From Butyrivibrio proteoclasticus B316 (lineage in GTDB: Bacteria; Bacillota; Clostridia; Lachnospirales; Lachnospiraceae): DNA of 50,840 nt. The translations under genes and the position numbers were made by a program. A model generated the notes under the pieces. The model did no database searches. It had not been told where the DNA came from and saw only the letters and a program-made list of their open reading frames with translations. Positions 27,513 to 36,154 of the stretch are shown here, in pieces. Position 1 is the stretch's first letter. Each line of letters begins with the position of its first letter. The stretch lies in contig NC_014387.1 in the NCBI RefSeq assembly GCF_000145035.1, positions 3,190,147 to 3,240,986 on the forward strand, written 5' to 3'.

Positions 27513-27588
27513 AACATTTTCCTCCTGCAATCTTTTTCATTTATCATTCAAAATACAGCTATGTGCATATGAATATTCAGTAATAAGA

Positions 27589-27801
27589 TCAGATCTTGAT
27601 AGCATTTGCTAACTCAGGATCAATATTGTATCTTGCGTCCTTGATTGCGACTACCAGATTACGTTTCTTGTCAACAACTGTGATCCTCTCACCACTATAG
27701 CAGCCAAGTGAAAAGAGAAAGCTCTCCATTTCCTCATCCGCTCCGGTATCAACAGCATCTATCATATATTCCTGTCCAAGTGTTGCTTCATTAAGTGTCA
27801 T
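27589..27801 (-). CDS. feoA: Ferrous iron transport protein A (FeoA)
   Basis: A 70-residue SH3-like FeoA with the typical ending NLVVAIKDARYNIDPELANAI and a core GCYSGERITVVDKK. FeoA supports FeoB function through protein-protein contact. AAGGAGG precedes the ATG. It is the first gene of feoA-feoB-Cys-rich protein, and two promoter/operator candidates precede it. Confidence 0.95.
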   Translation of the reverse strand: MTLNEATLGQEYMIDAVDTGADEEMESFLFSLGCYSGERITVVDKKRNLVVAIKDARYNIDPELANAIKI

Positions 27802-27817
27802 ATAAGCCTCCTTATCT

Positions 27818-27856
27818 CCTGTTAGCTAAGTATAACAGGATGTTAGCCAAATGCAA
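27818..27856 (-). promoter_or_regulatory. Proximal feoA promoter with overlapping operator
   Basis: TTGCAT (27851-27856), 16 bases, TATACT (27829-27834) on the minus strand. An inverted repeat CCTGTTA-N8-TAACAGG (27818-27839) covers the -10 and start point. The TTAG/TAAC half-sites resemble those of DtxR/IdeR-type metal regulators, but the regulator is not identified. Confidence 0.55.
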
Positions 27857-27900
27857 CAATAAATTATAATTGCATTTATAAATTTTTATGATTGATATAG

Positions 27901-28004
27901 TGTGCAATGCAGTTATACTGCGCACAATTAGTTAGTGTAACGCAACATCTAGTTAGCATCGTCTAACTCATTGTTAGAATAATCCAGTTGATAACTCTTG
28001 TCAA
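27901..28004 (-). promoter_or_regulatory. Distal feoA promoter and downstream inverted repeats
   Basis: TTGACA (27999-28004), 17 bases, TATTCT (27976-27981) on the minus strand. Just downstream lie AGTTAG-N6-CTAACT (27951-27968), GTTA-GTG-TAAC (27931-27941) and a bulged hairpin TGTGC..GCAGT/ACTGCGCACA (27901-27926). The first two share half-sites with the proximal operator. Confidence 0.6.
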
Positions 28005-28035
28005 TAAGAAAATAATTTTTTCTTGCAATATAATA

Positions 28036-28061
28036 GAGACCATATTTTTCAATATGGTCTC
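28036..28061 (-). terminator. Hairpin after thioredoxin gene
   Basis: GAGACCATATT (28036-28046) and AATATGGTCTC (28051-28061) form an 11-bp perfect stem with a 4-base loop, 24 bases after the trxA stop. The following minus-strand bases are TATTATATTG, a weak T tract. Confidence 0.65.
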
Positions 28062-28084
28062 CATAACATCTTAGCTATATTTTC

Positions 28085-28402
28085 TTATGCAAGTCCCTGA
28101 AGTTTCTGAACAAGTCTGTCCTTAGGAACTGCACCAATCTCGCTGTCAGCAAGCTCTCCGTTTTTGATAAAAGCAAAGAATGGAATGCTCATAACATTGT
28201 ACTTGGCTGCAAGATCAGGACTCTCATCTACATTTACCTTGCCCACCTTGAACTTTCCATCAAATTCCTTGGCGATTTCATCAACAACAGGGCCCATCAT
28301 CTTGCAAGGTCCGCACCAGTCTGCATAGAAATCTATAAGTACAGGTACATCACTCTTCATTACTTCTGCTTCAAAATTATCCTGTGTAAACTTGTATTCC
28401 AT
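28085..28402 (-). CDS. trxA: Thioredoxin
   Basis: 105 residues of classical thioredoxin: the active site YADWCGPCKMMGP is near residue 30, the cis-proline region reads MSIPFFAFIKNG near residue 73, and the end is KDRLVQKLQGL. It is a general cytosolic disulfide reductase. ATG 28402 follows GGAAAGGTGA; the long upstream frame extension has no ribosome site. A CCGCT/AGCGG hairpin sits just upstream of the ribosome site and could modulate initiation. No thioredoxin reductase gene is adjacent. Confidence 0.95.
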   Translation of the reverse strand: MEYKFTQDNFEAEVMKSDVPVLIDFYADWCGPCKMMGPVVDEIAKEFDGKFKVGKVNVDESPDLAAKYNVMSIPFFAFIKNGELADSEIGAVPKDRLVQKLQGLA

Positions 28403-28528
28403 ATGATTCACCTTTCCGCTCAAAACAGCGGCCTTTCTTAAAAAACAAAACAACAACTGCAATATATACAAATTGCCTCATGGCTATTACCACTTTCGCA
28501 ATCCTATATCATTATTGAAGATATATCT

Positions 28529-29614
28529 TTATAACAATTCTTCTACCTGCTTACGCTTCTCATACAGGACGCATCCACCTTTGTGGTCATCCATAAGTAC
28601 GTCCCCGGCCTGTAAATCCAGGAACAACTTGGACTTCATCGCCTCTCTAAGAGATGTATCTCTTACATTGATATCTGAGTATGGGGAGAAAGGACAAGGC
28701 TCTGCTCCACCATGAGAATTGATGTGGAAAAATCCTCTTCCGGCAGCAATACATCCTCCTGATGTCTTCTCATCTCCCGGGAATGAAACAAATACCATCT
28801 CTTCGTGTTCTTTACGAAGTCTCATGATCTCGCCCTTGAGATATTCTCTATCCTCATCATCGGGTGCAAGATGTTCAGAGCCTTCATCTACAGGAACAAA
28901 TTCAACAAATATTATAGCCTTGCAGCCTTTTTCAGATAACATACTAATGAAGCTCTCTGATGATACTTCCTTAATATTCTCGGTGGTAACTGTTACTGAA
29001 GCACCAAATATGATACCTCTTTTCTTAAGCTCATCCATATTTGAAATAAGCTTGTCATAAACACCTTCACCTCGTCTGTGATCAGTCGCCTCTTTCTCAC
29101 CTTCAATACTCATGATCGGTACAAGATTACGGTTCTTATCAAAGTCCTCAAAGTACTTCTCTGTCATATAAGTACCGTTTGTAAATATTGGGAAAAGAAT
29201 TGACGGCTTTTTAGCTGCTGCCTCAATAACACCTTTTCTGAGAAGTGGTTCACCGCCTGCAAGAAGAATAAAACTTACGCCAAGATCATCAGCCTCATCA
29301 AAAATATTCTTCCATTCATCATCGGTAAGCTGATTCACCGGCTCAGAATCTTCTGTAGCACTATTACATCTGGAATAACAGCCTGCACAGTGAAGATTAC
29401 AGGCACTTGTAATGCTGGCAATCAGAAATGGAGGAACATGCTCACCATTCTCTTCTTTGGCAGCTCTTTTCTTGGATGCAGCTTTGCTGGCCACAGCAAA
29501 TTTTGCCATAAAAGCGCTCTCCTTGGGATTCTTAAGTGTTGCCCTGATCGCATCTGCGACAACACGCTCAACTCCCTTTGTCATATATTCCTGAATATTA
29601 AAATCCTGCGTCAT
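28529..29614 (-). CDS. Radical SAM protein
   Basis: About 361 residues. An N-terminal extension is followed by the radical SAM motif CNLHCAGCYSRC near residue 84, the SAM-binding LLAGGEPLLR near residue 123, and a C-terminal region with Cys residues (GGCIAAGR, EPCPFSP, a final GGCVLYEK) that may hold a second cluster. This looks like the SPASM-related or heme-biosynthesis-like radical SAM group; the substrate is unknown. No peptide precursor is adjacent. ATG 29614 follows GAGGAAA. Its promoter is nearly identical to that of the nitroreductase gene at 32.7 kb, suggesting shared control. Confidence 0.85.
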   Translation of the reverse strand: MTQDFNIQEYMTKGVERVVADAIRATLKNPKESAFMAKFAVASKAASKKRAAKEENGEHVPPFLIASITSACNLHCAGCYSRCNSATEDSEPVNQLTDDEWKNIFDEADDLGVSFILLAGGEPLLRKGVIEAAAKKPSILFPIFTNGTYMTEKYFEDFDKNRNLVPIMSIEGEKEATDHRRGEGVYDKLISNMDELKKRGIIFGASVTVTTENIKEVSSESFISMLSEKGCKAIIFVEFVPVDEGSEHLAPDDEDREYLKGEIMRLRKEHEEMVFVSFPGDEKTSGGCIAAGRGFFHINSHGGAEPCPFSPYSDINVRDTSLREAMKSKLFLDLQAGDVLMDDHKGGCVLYEKRKQVEELL

Positions 29615-29658
29615 GTTATTTCCTCGAATCACTCAATGTTTTTCGTAATTGCAGAGTC

Positions 29659-29702
29659 ATTATAACACCGCTTTATATTTATTGCAATTAAATTGTTGCC
29701 AA
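29659..29702 (-). promoter_or_regulatory. Radical SAM promoter with palindromic operator at -35
   Basis: TATAAT (29659-29664) is 17 bases from TTGCAA on the minus strand. A palindrome CAATTAAATTG (29685-29695, plus-strand reading) overlaps the -35 and is flanked by TTG/CAA. The same arrangement occurs before the nitroreductase gene. Confidence 0.65.
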
Positions 29703-29720
29703 TTTATCATTTTTTTATTT

Positions 29721-30854
29721 TTATCTTTTTATCACGCGCTTTACTTCCAGATTTTTCTTATCAAGGAGCACAATATGCCCTCTTTTACCATTTTCAAGAG
29801 ACCCATACTCATTATCAATCCCTATGCATTTCGCAGGAGTGATAGTTGCAGCAGCCACCGCAATTTCAAGCGGAATACCCATCTGAAGAACTGCAGTCTG
29901 AAGGCATCCCATAAGATCAGTCCCGGAGCCTGCTATCGCACCATCTGTAGCAAGTCTTATTTCTCTACCCTTCTTAACTGTAGCAAGTCCTCCAAGTTCA
30001 TATTCTCCATCCGGCTTCCCTGTAGCTCTTAAGCTATCGCTTATCATTATCAGCCTGTCCGTTCCGAGTAATTCAAAAGAAGTCCTGACAACCGCAGGAT
30101 GAATGTGTATTCCATCACAGATTAGCTCTGCTGTTGCATCCCTTTTGTCAAATACAGCACCAACCACTCCGGGCTGTCTATGACTCATCCCCGTCATTGC
30201 ATTATACAAATGAACCGCGTGACAAGCCCCTGCTTCAAAGGCTTTCATGGCTGTATCATAATCCGCATTTGTGTGAGCAAGTGACACCTTTACTTTATCC
30301 CTTACAGCCTTTATATAATCTTCGAATCCGGCGTTTTCCTCAGGAGCTAGACCTATTATCTTTACAAGACCTTTTGATGCCTCTACAAATTCCAAGACAG
30401 TACCTGCATCGCACTTTCTTATGTATTCTTCGTTCTGGGCTCCTTTTTTAGTATGGCTGATAAACGGTCCTTCCATATTAAAACCGACAAGATCTGCCAT
30501 AGTCTCTTTTCTTTTTCCATAATCTCTGGATGCAAACTCTGCGCCAACCGCAAGAATCTCTTTAAGCTTACTGACAGGAAGCGTTAGAGTTGCCGGGCAA
30601 ATAGCTGTAATTCCCCTGCCAGCCTCATACTCAGCGATTTTTTCAAAGGCTTCCATAGTTCCATCGCAAACATCATAGCCCATGGCCCCATGAAAGTGTA
30701 TATCTATAAGTCCCGGAATAGCATAACATCCAGAAGCATCTATTATTTCTTCATCAGTTACCACTTCATCTGTAACCAGTCCATCCTTTATAGATAAGTC
30801 CTTTTTATGAAACTTATGGTCACTTCCATAAACCTCTGCGCCCGTAATCCTCAT
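29721..30854 (-). CDS. nagA: N-acetylglucosamine-6-phosphate deacetylase
   Basis: About 377 residues of amidohydrolase fold. IPGLIDIHFHGAMGYDVCDG gives the HxH metal motif near residue 52; NMEGPFISHTKKGAQ has the metal-binding Glu near residue 125; SLAHTNADYDTAMKAFEAG, HLYNAMTGMSHRQPG and ISDSLRATG carry the remaining active-site residues. It removes acetate from GlcNAc-6-P in amino-sugar recycling or use. ATG 30854 follows AGAGGA; a TTG at 30875 is less likely. No nagB or PTS gene is adjacent. Confidence 0.95.
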   Translation of the reverse strand: MRITGAEVYGSDHKFHKKDLSIKDGLVTDEVVTDEEIIDASGCYAIPGLIDIHFHGAMGYDVCDGTMEAFEKIAEYEAGRGITAICPATLTLPVSKLKEILAVGAEFASRDYGKRKETMADLVGFNMEGPFISHTKKGAQNEEYIRKCDAGTVLEFVEASKGLVKIIGLAPEENAGFEDYIKAVRDKVKVSLAHTNADYDTAMKAFEAGACHAVHLYNAMTGMSHRQPGVVGAVFDKRDATAELICDGIHIHPAVVRTSFELLGTDRLIMISDSLRATGKPDGEYELGGLATVKKGREIRLATDGAIAGSGTDLMGCLQTAVLQMGIPLEIAVAAATITPAKCIGIDNEYGSLENGKRGHIVLLDKKNLEVKRVIKR

Positions 30855-30928
30855 ATCAGTCCTCTGCTTTCCCAAATCACTATTCGAAGTTTTCTTCTTC
30901 TATTATGATTTAGGTTCCCGGATAAATA

Positions 30929-30987
30929 AAGAGCTAGCCACTCACGCAAGGTTATTTTTTCAGCTCCTGCGTGAATGGACAGCTCTT
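30929..30987. terminator. Long hairpin terminator after the DUF2156 gene
   Basis: The arm AAGAGCTAGCCACTCACGCA (from 30929) pairs with the arm ending at 30987 with few mismatches. Minus-strand TTATTTA and plus-strand TTATTTTT follow, so it can work in both directions. Confidence 0.75.
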
Positions 30988-30988
30988 A

Positions 30989-31909
30989 TTATTTTTCGTA
31001 GACCTTGTATTTTCTGGCAAATCCAATAGGGTTATAACTTTCCTTGGCCTGCCTGAGTCCTTCGATACCCATATCGTCTTCTCTGTTAACAACAAGGGCA
31101 TCTTCATATGAGTTTAATAGAAACTGCTGATTTATTACCTGGTATATTCCGGGGATTTCTGAATTGCCTTTTTCTATACTGACGACAACCATTTTCTCCC
31201 TGCTGTTGTAAGAACCTATTGTAAAAGCTTCAAGTTCTTCATCCACAAATATACCGCCAACCCTGTAGGTTACCTTATCGCAGTTTCTGAGAATATCTAT
31301 TATCCCATTTTTCTCTGCCACAAGTGTTTCTCTACTGTCAACGCCCTCAGATAATCTCTTGTCTATCCATTTGTCCATGAATACTTCAAGGAAATACTCA
31401 TCAACGCAGCACATGGTCTTGTACTGCCATCTTCCTTCATATTCCTTCATGAACTTATTTACCAGATTTCTCTTTTTCTGGAATTTCTTACCCGGAAGTT
31501 TTCTTAGTTCGTCCGCATCATAAAGGTAATCCTTAAGATCGGTTTCTTCCTCAACGACAAAGTCCTGATCATCCAGAAGTCCAAGAACCTTTATGGCATC
31601 CTCATCAGCGAGATTGATCCTAAGATGGCTCTTTAACTCTTCATTAAAATAATTCCTTAATATTCCAAAATACTTTGGAAGCTCTTCTTCTCTGCAATAT
31701 GGCATTGCTGCGAAATAACATTCCTGATCCTTCATTAGGATAAAGGCAGCTTCATCGCCAATGTAAACTTCCGCATTATACTGATCTTTCCATATATATG
31801 TATCAAGAACAGTACTATCGCAGGTCATATTATCTCTAAGTGCATAAATAGCAGCAAGCTTAGACGCCTCATCAAAAGAAGGCTTATGAAATACTATCTT
31901 TTTATCCAT
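30989..31909 (-). CDS. DUF2156 (GNAT-like, LPG-synthase C-terminal type) protein
   Basis: 306 residues of the DUF2156 family, the acyltransferase-like fold found at the C-terminus of lysylphosphatidylglycerol synthases. Landmarks are SFDEASKLAAIYALRDNMTCD, LPGKKFQKKRNLVNKFMKEY near residue 140, and the ending REDDMGIEGLRQAKESYNPIGFARKY. There are no transmembrane helices, so it is not a complete flippase-synthase. The acceptor and donor are unknown; aminoacyl-tRNA use is possible. It lies 37 bases after the nitroreductase gene and probably shares its promoter. Confidence 0.85.
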   Translation of the reverse strand: MDKKIVFHKPSFDEASKLAAIYALRDNMTCDSTVLDTYIWKDQYNAEVYIGDEAAFILMKDQECYFAAMPYCREEELPKYFGILRNYFNEELKSHLRINLADEDAIKVLGLLDDQDFVVEEETDLKDYLYDADELRKLPGKKFQKKRNLVNKFMKEYEGRWQYKTMCCVDEYFLEVFMDKWIDKRLSEGVDSRETLVAEKNGIIDILRNCDKVTYRVGGIFVDEELEAFTIGSYNSREKMVVVSIEKGNSEIPGIYQVINQQFLLNSYEDALVVNREDDMGIEGLRQAKESYNPIGFARKYKVYEK

Positions 31910-31946
31910 AAAAAAACTACTCCAAATGTGACGGTGTCACCAGGCT

Positions 31947-32768
31947 TCACCATCTGTAGGTAGCGACATAATCTGTCTGATCCGGGGTAGCAATACCCGG
32001 ATCTCTTATCTCAAACTCAGGCTTTCTTCCTTCTGCAAGAAGCTCCTGCTCAAAGTTATAAAAAGCTATTCCAAGATCTATCAGCTGAAGATCATAATCC
32101 GGTGTGATATAGCCCTTATCATGTTTGACATAGAAATGTGCTGTCTTATTTTTCAAATCCACAACAACGCGCCAAGGCTGTTTGTTAACTGCAGACGGAG
32201 CAAGTCTAATACTCTCAAGAGCATCAAAAAGTCCGGATTCCATAGCGTTTCCTTTTGTTAACGGTGTCTTGAAATCATTAGCGAAGAAAAGAGTCTCAAA
32301 ATCCAAGCGGGTATCAGCCTTGACTCCCTTTCTCATCAGAGTTTCTTTTACACCCATCTTACTGGCTGTCTTACCGAGTGGACTTACGCATGGCATGATC
32401 TCATTGGCTGCAAGTCCTGATGCCTTCTCAAATTTCTCTCTTGGCATTGTTCCGCCAATCCAAACTGTTCCAAGTCCCATCTCATGAGCATGCATGAGAA
32501 GAGCCTGAAAAGCATAGCCATAAGCTTCTGCAGCATGTTCTCCCCTTTTGGTCAAAGCACTTACATAGAGCTTCTCACCAGCAAGTACCGGACTGGAAAG
32601 TTTAAACTCTTCTGCATCAAGGAAAGCAAATCTTACCGGAATACCATATGGGTTAGTAATATTCTCAGAAAAAGATTTGAGTTCATCTATAACTTCTCTG
32701 TCAAGCTTGTGGTCATCAAATGTTCTGACACTTCTTCTGGTTTTAACCAGATCAAAAAATTTGCTCAT
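31947..32768 (-). CDS. Nitroreductase family protein
   Basis: 273 residues with the nitroreductase start FFDLVKTRRSVRTFDDHKLD, the FMN-binding region with MGLGTVWIGGTMPREKF near residue 100, and the second half typical of the TM1586-like subgroup (ESIRLAPSAVNKQPWRVV). It should be an FMN-dependent NAD(P)H oxidoreductase; the substrate is unknown. GGAGG precedes the ATG. It shares an operator-bearing promoter type with the radical SAM gene and heads an operon with the DUF2156 gene. Confidence 0.88.
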   Translation of the reverse strand: MSKFFDLVKTRRSVRTFDDHKLDREVIDELKSFSENITNPYGIPVRFAFLDAEEFKLSSPVLAGEKLYVSALTKRGEHAAEAYGYAFQALLMHAHEMGLGTVWIGGTMPREKFEKASGLAANEIMPCVSPLGKTASKMGVKETLMRKGVKADTRLDFETLFFANDFKTPLTKGNAMESGLFDALESIRLAPSAVNKQPWRVVVDLKNKTAHFYVKHDKGYITPDYDLQLIDLGIAFYNFEQELLAEGRKPEFEIRDPGIATPDQTDYVATYRW

Positions 32769-32803
32769 TGCTTACCTCCAATAATCGAAACCTATAATTG
32801 ATG

Positions 32804-32846
32804 ATTATACCATCTTTATATATAAATGCAATTAAATTGTTATCAA
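32804..32846 (-). promoter_or_regulatory. Nitroreductase promoter with palindromic operator at -35
   Basis: TATAAT (32804-32809) and TTGCAT with a 16-base spacer on the minus strand. CAATTAAATTG (32829-32839, plus-strand reading) overlaps the -35, in the same context as at 29685-29695. Confidence 0.65.
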
Positions 32847-32873
32847 TCTTTTATGTTTTTATCTTTGTAAGAA

Positions 32874-32914
32874 TAAAAAAGAACTGAAAACCGCATAGGC
32901 TCAGTTCTTTTTTG
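32874..32914. terminator. Bidirectional terminator after a lipoprotein gene
   Basis: AAAAAAGAACTGA (32875-32887) pairs with TCAGTTCTTTTTT (32901-32913); T tracts follow on both strands. It ends the minus-strand lipoprotein gene 30 bases upstream. Confidence 0.88.
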
Positions 32915-32943
32915 ACACATAAATCATTTCATTTAATTTAAGA

Positions 32944-34095
32944 TCACTCTACAATTGTAAACTCAATAACAGGTTTTTTATCTCTTTCCTGCAAAAGATT
33001 TTCAAAGTCTTCCTGTGTTCCTGTAAAGTCAGTTGTCTCATCATCAAAGCTGTTCTTTTCTCTGGTGAATCCTGTCAGTTCATTGGATCCTGCGTTGACA
33101 CCATCACTGACATAATCTTTCATCATAAGAGATACATACTCTTTTGAAAGGAAATATGTCTCATAGGAGTGATTATCTCCGGCATAAAGAATTCCATCCT
33201 CAAGTCTTAATGGATAAGCTGATCCATTGCCTGAAACATTGCCAACCTGGCTTACCTTGCCATTAGGCTTAGCGTAAACAGAAATTTCATACGCAGAGTG
33301 GTCGGCCTCGAACACTAAATCTGTAACTGCAAGAACCTCTTCGTCACTTCCGGTGAGCTTAATGTATGCATAACCCTGTCCAGGCTGCAAGGCTGCAATT
33401 ACGTCGTCATATGTTGCAAAAGATACAATTCCTGACTGCTCCTGAAGGAAGTCAGCAGGCATATCTGCAAAAGGCTCATTCTCTCCATTGTACATCTGCT
33501 CAGCTACTGCCTGAATATCAAATCCATCAAGATCAGCTGCTGCCACTGATAATGAATAAGATATACCAATCTCAACGTCATACCATGTGATCATATCCAC
33601 ATATCCTGTATCTCCAATTGAGCGATAAAACTTTCCTGCCATATTTCCCTCGCCCCAGTTTGCGAGAGTTGTATCTTCAGGGCCAACTGTCCACTCAACG
33701 TAGTTGCCTGCAATATCTGCATCCTCAGAAGCGCCCTGCTGAGCTCTTGCTGTGAAAGGCATATCATCAAGAGTAAAGTCAAGCTGAACAAGAGGTCCGA
33801 TTCCCTGCTCAGGATTTCCCAAATCCTTGCATATACGCCATGTTACATTTGTTGCACCCTCTGGGGCCTTGAAGAGTCTTGCGCAAGCCTCATTTGCTTC
33901 TTCCTCAGAAATCTCCACCCATGGATTAGCCATCTGCACTGTTGCCTCTTCTGCAGCAGCTGAAGCCTCAACTGTAGCTGCCTCTGTAACTTCTGCATTG
34001 TCAGTAGTTTCCTGTGTCTGCGTGCTGCCACATCCGGAAGCGCAAGCTGATGCCATTGTAAGCACTGCAATAATTGAAATAAGTTTCTTTTTCAT
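32944..34095 (-). CDS. Predicted lipoprotein of unknown function
   Basis: 383 residues. The signal peptide (KKKLISIIAVLTMASACAS) ends in ASGC, a usable lipobox, followed by a Thr/Glu/Ala-rich linker. The remaining 320 residues are acidic, contain several aromatic strands and no catalytic signature that I recognise. It is expected at the outer face of the membrane. GGAGG precedes the ATG. The upstream neighbour is another lipoprotein with a phosphatase domain (86 bases away), so they may form a unit. Confidence 0.75.
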   Translation of the reverse strand: MKKKLISIIAVLTMASACASGCGSTQTQETTDNAEVTEAATVEASAAAEEATVQMANPWVEISEEEANEACARLFKAPEGATNVTWRICKDLGNPEQGIGPLVQLDFTLDDMPFTARAQQGASEDADIAGNYVEWTVGPEDTTLANWGEGNMAGKFYRSIGDTGYVDMITWYDVEIGISYSLSVAAADLDGFDIQAVAEQMYNGENEPFADMPADFLQEQSGIVSFATYDDVIAALQPGQGYAYIKLTGSDEEVLAVTDLVFEADHSAYEISVYAKPNGKVSQVGNVSGNGSAYPLRLEDGILYAGDNHSYETYFLSKEYVSLMMKDYVSDGVNAGSNELTGFTREKNSFDDETTDFTGTQEDFENLLQERDKKPVIEFTIVE

Positions 34096-34180
34096 AATCT
34101 TTTTTCCTCCTCATATATACACTACCTATTTATGGTACTCCTTTTTGTGTACCAAAAATAATGAAAAAATTATAAATAAT

Positions 34181-35272
34181 TTACGCAGCCTCATTGTCTT
34201 CAAGTTCCGGTTCCTGATACTGCTCATCTGCTCTTATCACAGTGTCCGGATAAATTTTCAAAAAGTCATTCTTCATTGAAACCGGAATATAGCCCTGTTC
34301 TGCGTATGCTGCAGATTTCTCATCCCAGTTCTGAGTGCCCCATTCTCTTACATTGTCATCTGCAACGATCATGTAAGCCTGTGCAGGATATGGATTTCTC
34401 TTATCAAGAACATAGTTCATCATACTTGTATCACTTCCACTGTTTCCAAATGCCAGAACCGGCTGCTGCCCGATTTCTCTCTCTATCCAGATTGTCTTGT
34501 TGGCATTTAAGTTCTTCTGTATAAATCCGCCGGTAAATACAAGCTCATCACCGTCAACGTACTTAAAGTCCATATTTGAGGATACATCCTCATTTCCCTT
34601 TACCTTCACTTCAAACTCAGTTCCAATTACATGAGCTGGTGAGACATAATCTTTAATAGGAGAATTGTCTATGATGGCTCTTGTAGTAGTGCGCTCAGTA
34701 CCGCTTACAACATAAATAGTAAAATCATTATCATATAGATATTTAACAACCTCTACCATTGGGAGATAGAATCCGTCTATGTAACGCATATTGTGGAAGC
34801 TGTCTGTTTCCTTCTGTCCAAACTCTACAGCATAGTCATAAAGCTCTTTAACAGTCATACCCTTGTAGGCCTTGGCAAAGTTCCTGGCAAGCTCTTCACC
34901 TGCGGTATATCCGGGCTTTATCTCTCTGGCTGCTGCCTTTAATTCCTCGGATACTCTCTCAGGATGATCCTCGAGGCAGTAATTAATGAACATCATAGTG
35001 TCATAATATGTATAGAATGTCTCGCATGTAAGCGTTCCATCCATGTCAAATACTGCAATTCTATCCTTTACCGGAATGAAGTTCTCTTTGTCATTTTTGT
35101 TGGTAACCTTTTCCACATAATTTCTGAGGCTCTCAGAAACAGCAGAATCTGCTGCCCAATAATTTGTCAGCGCCTTGTTATTAAGCGCCCCACATCCTGT
35201 AAGTCCAATGCTACTGATGAGCATCACGACACTCATTACCAAAGTTAAAATACTTGCTGCTCTCTTTTTCAT
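34181..35272 (-). CDS. Lipoprotein with HAD-superfamily phosphatase domain
   Basis: 363 residues. The signal peptide ends in a good lipobox (LTGCGAL). The HAD domain has motif I VFDMDGTLTCETFY near residue 75, motif II with VVSGTERTTTRAII near residue 190, and motif III/IV with ALAFGNSGSDTSMM (here VLAFGNSGSD) near residue 275. It should be an externally anchored phosphatase or phosphohydrolase; haloacid-dehalogenase type acid phosphatases of this form act on small phosphate esters. The substrate is unknown. Confidence 0.85.
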   Translation of the reverse strand: MKKRAASILTLVMSVVMLISSIGLTGCGALNNKALTNYWAADSAVSESLRNYVEKVTNKNDKENFIPVKDRIAVFDMDGTLTCETFYTYYDTMMFINYCLEDHPERVSEELKAAAREIKPGYTAGEELARNFAKAYKGMTVKELYDYAVEFGQKETDSFHNMRYIDGFYLPMVEVVKYLYDNDFTIYVVSGTERTTTRAIIDNSPIKDYVSPAHVIGTEFEVKVKGNEDVSSNMDFKYVDGDELVFTGGFIQKNLNANKTIWIEREIGQQPVLAFGNSGSDTSMMNYVLDKRNPYPAQAYMIVADDNVREWGTQNWDEKSAAYAEQGYIPVSMKNDFLKIYPDTVIRADEQYQEPELEDNEAA

Positions 35273-35371
35273 TTTTTATCCCTCACCCTTCATAAGAAAA
35301 TGCTTTTATATTTTCATGAAAATTGATACATCCTCTTATACGAATGACCTTACGCTGCTGGCAAAAAAATT

Positions 35372-36133
35372 TTATCTGGCAAAGCCGGTAAGATCATTGA
35401 TTATCTCACCAGCAATTATCAGTCCTACAACAGACGGTACAAAAGCAGTTGATCCGGGAGTGCTTCTCTTACCTTTGCCTTTTCTGCTTGTATCCGGAGT
35501 CTCTTCGTTGTTCTCCTCGGAATTTTCAACAGCAATCCCCATAGGTTTTAAAGGTTCTTCCTTGGAATATACAACCTTGAGCGACTCGATTCCTCTTTTC
35601 CTGCACTCACGCCTCATTACCTTGGCAAGAGGACAAATTGATGTGTCATAAATATCTGCAACTTCAAAAAGCGAAGGCTTAACCTTATTTCCGGCTCCCA
35701 TAGATGAAATTACAGGCGTTCCCTCCTTATTGGCCTTCTCAATGATAGCCAGCTTACCTGTAACAGTATCTATAGCATCTACCACATAATCATAGTCACT
35801 AAAGTTGAACTGATCCTGAGTTTCAGAAAGGAAAAAAGTCTTATAGGCTCTGACACTGCAATCCGGGTTAATGTCATGTATCCTCTCCATGGCCACATCA
35901 ACCTTGTACTGACCAACCGTCTTTGTAGTAGCAATTATCTGACGGTTGATATTAGAATAGGCAACCTTATCGTCATCGATAATATCAAGTGCTCCGACTC
36001 CGCTCCTTGCAAGAGCCTCTACTACATATCCACCTACTCCGCCTACTCCAAAGACCGCAACTCTGCAGTCAGCAAGCTTCTTCATTGCGTTCTCTCCATA
36101 TAATAACTGTGTTCTTAAAAACTGATCTTTCAT
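35372..36133 (-). CDS. tcdA: tRNA threonylcarbamoyladenosine dehydratase TcdA
   Basis: 253 residues of the ThiF/MoeB/E1-like family. The nucleotide loop VFGVGGVGGYVVEALARSGVG is near residue 28, DDDKVAYSNINRQI follows, VDAIDTVTGKL is in the middle and a SSMGAGNKVKPS motif precedes the TcdA-specific segment CPLAKVMRRECRKRGI. TcdA dehydrates t6A37 to the cyclic ct6A. Most sulfur-carrier E1 proteins have a CxxC zinc pair that is not seen here, favouring TcdA. The basic insert RKGKGKRSTPGS near the end is of the usual type. It is 21 bases after the YitT gene. Confidence 0.93.
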   Translation of the reverse strand: MKDQFLRTQLLYGENAMKKLADCRVAVFGVGGVGGYVVEALARSGVGALDIIDDDKVAYSNINRQIIATTKTVGQYKVDVAMERIHDINPDCSVRAYKTFFLSETQDQFNFSDYDYVVDAIDTVTGKLAIIEKANKEGTPVISSMGAGNKVKPSLFEVADIYDTSICPLAKVMRRECRKRGIESLKVVYSKEEPLKPMGIAVENSEENNEETPDTSRKGKGKRSTPGSTAFVPSVVGLIIAGEIINDLTGFAR

Positions 36134-36154
36134 AAAAAACTTCTCCTGATTTTC

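Noticed and set aside
24068..29614. RiPP gene cluster of the 64-residue peptide with the radical SAM gene
   Set aside because: More than 4 kb of unrelated genes and several promoters separate them; there is no transporter or peptidase. The peptide is reported alone.
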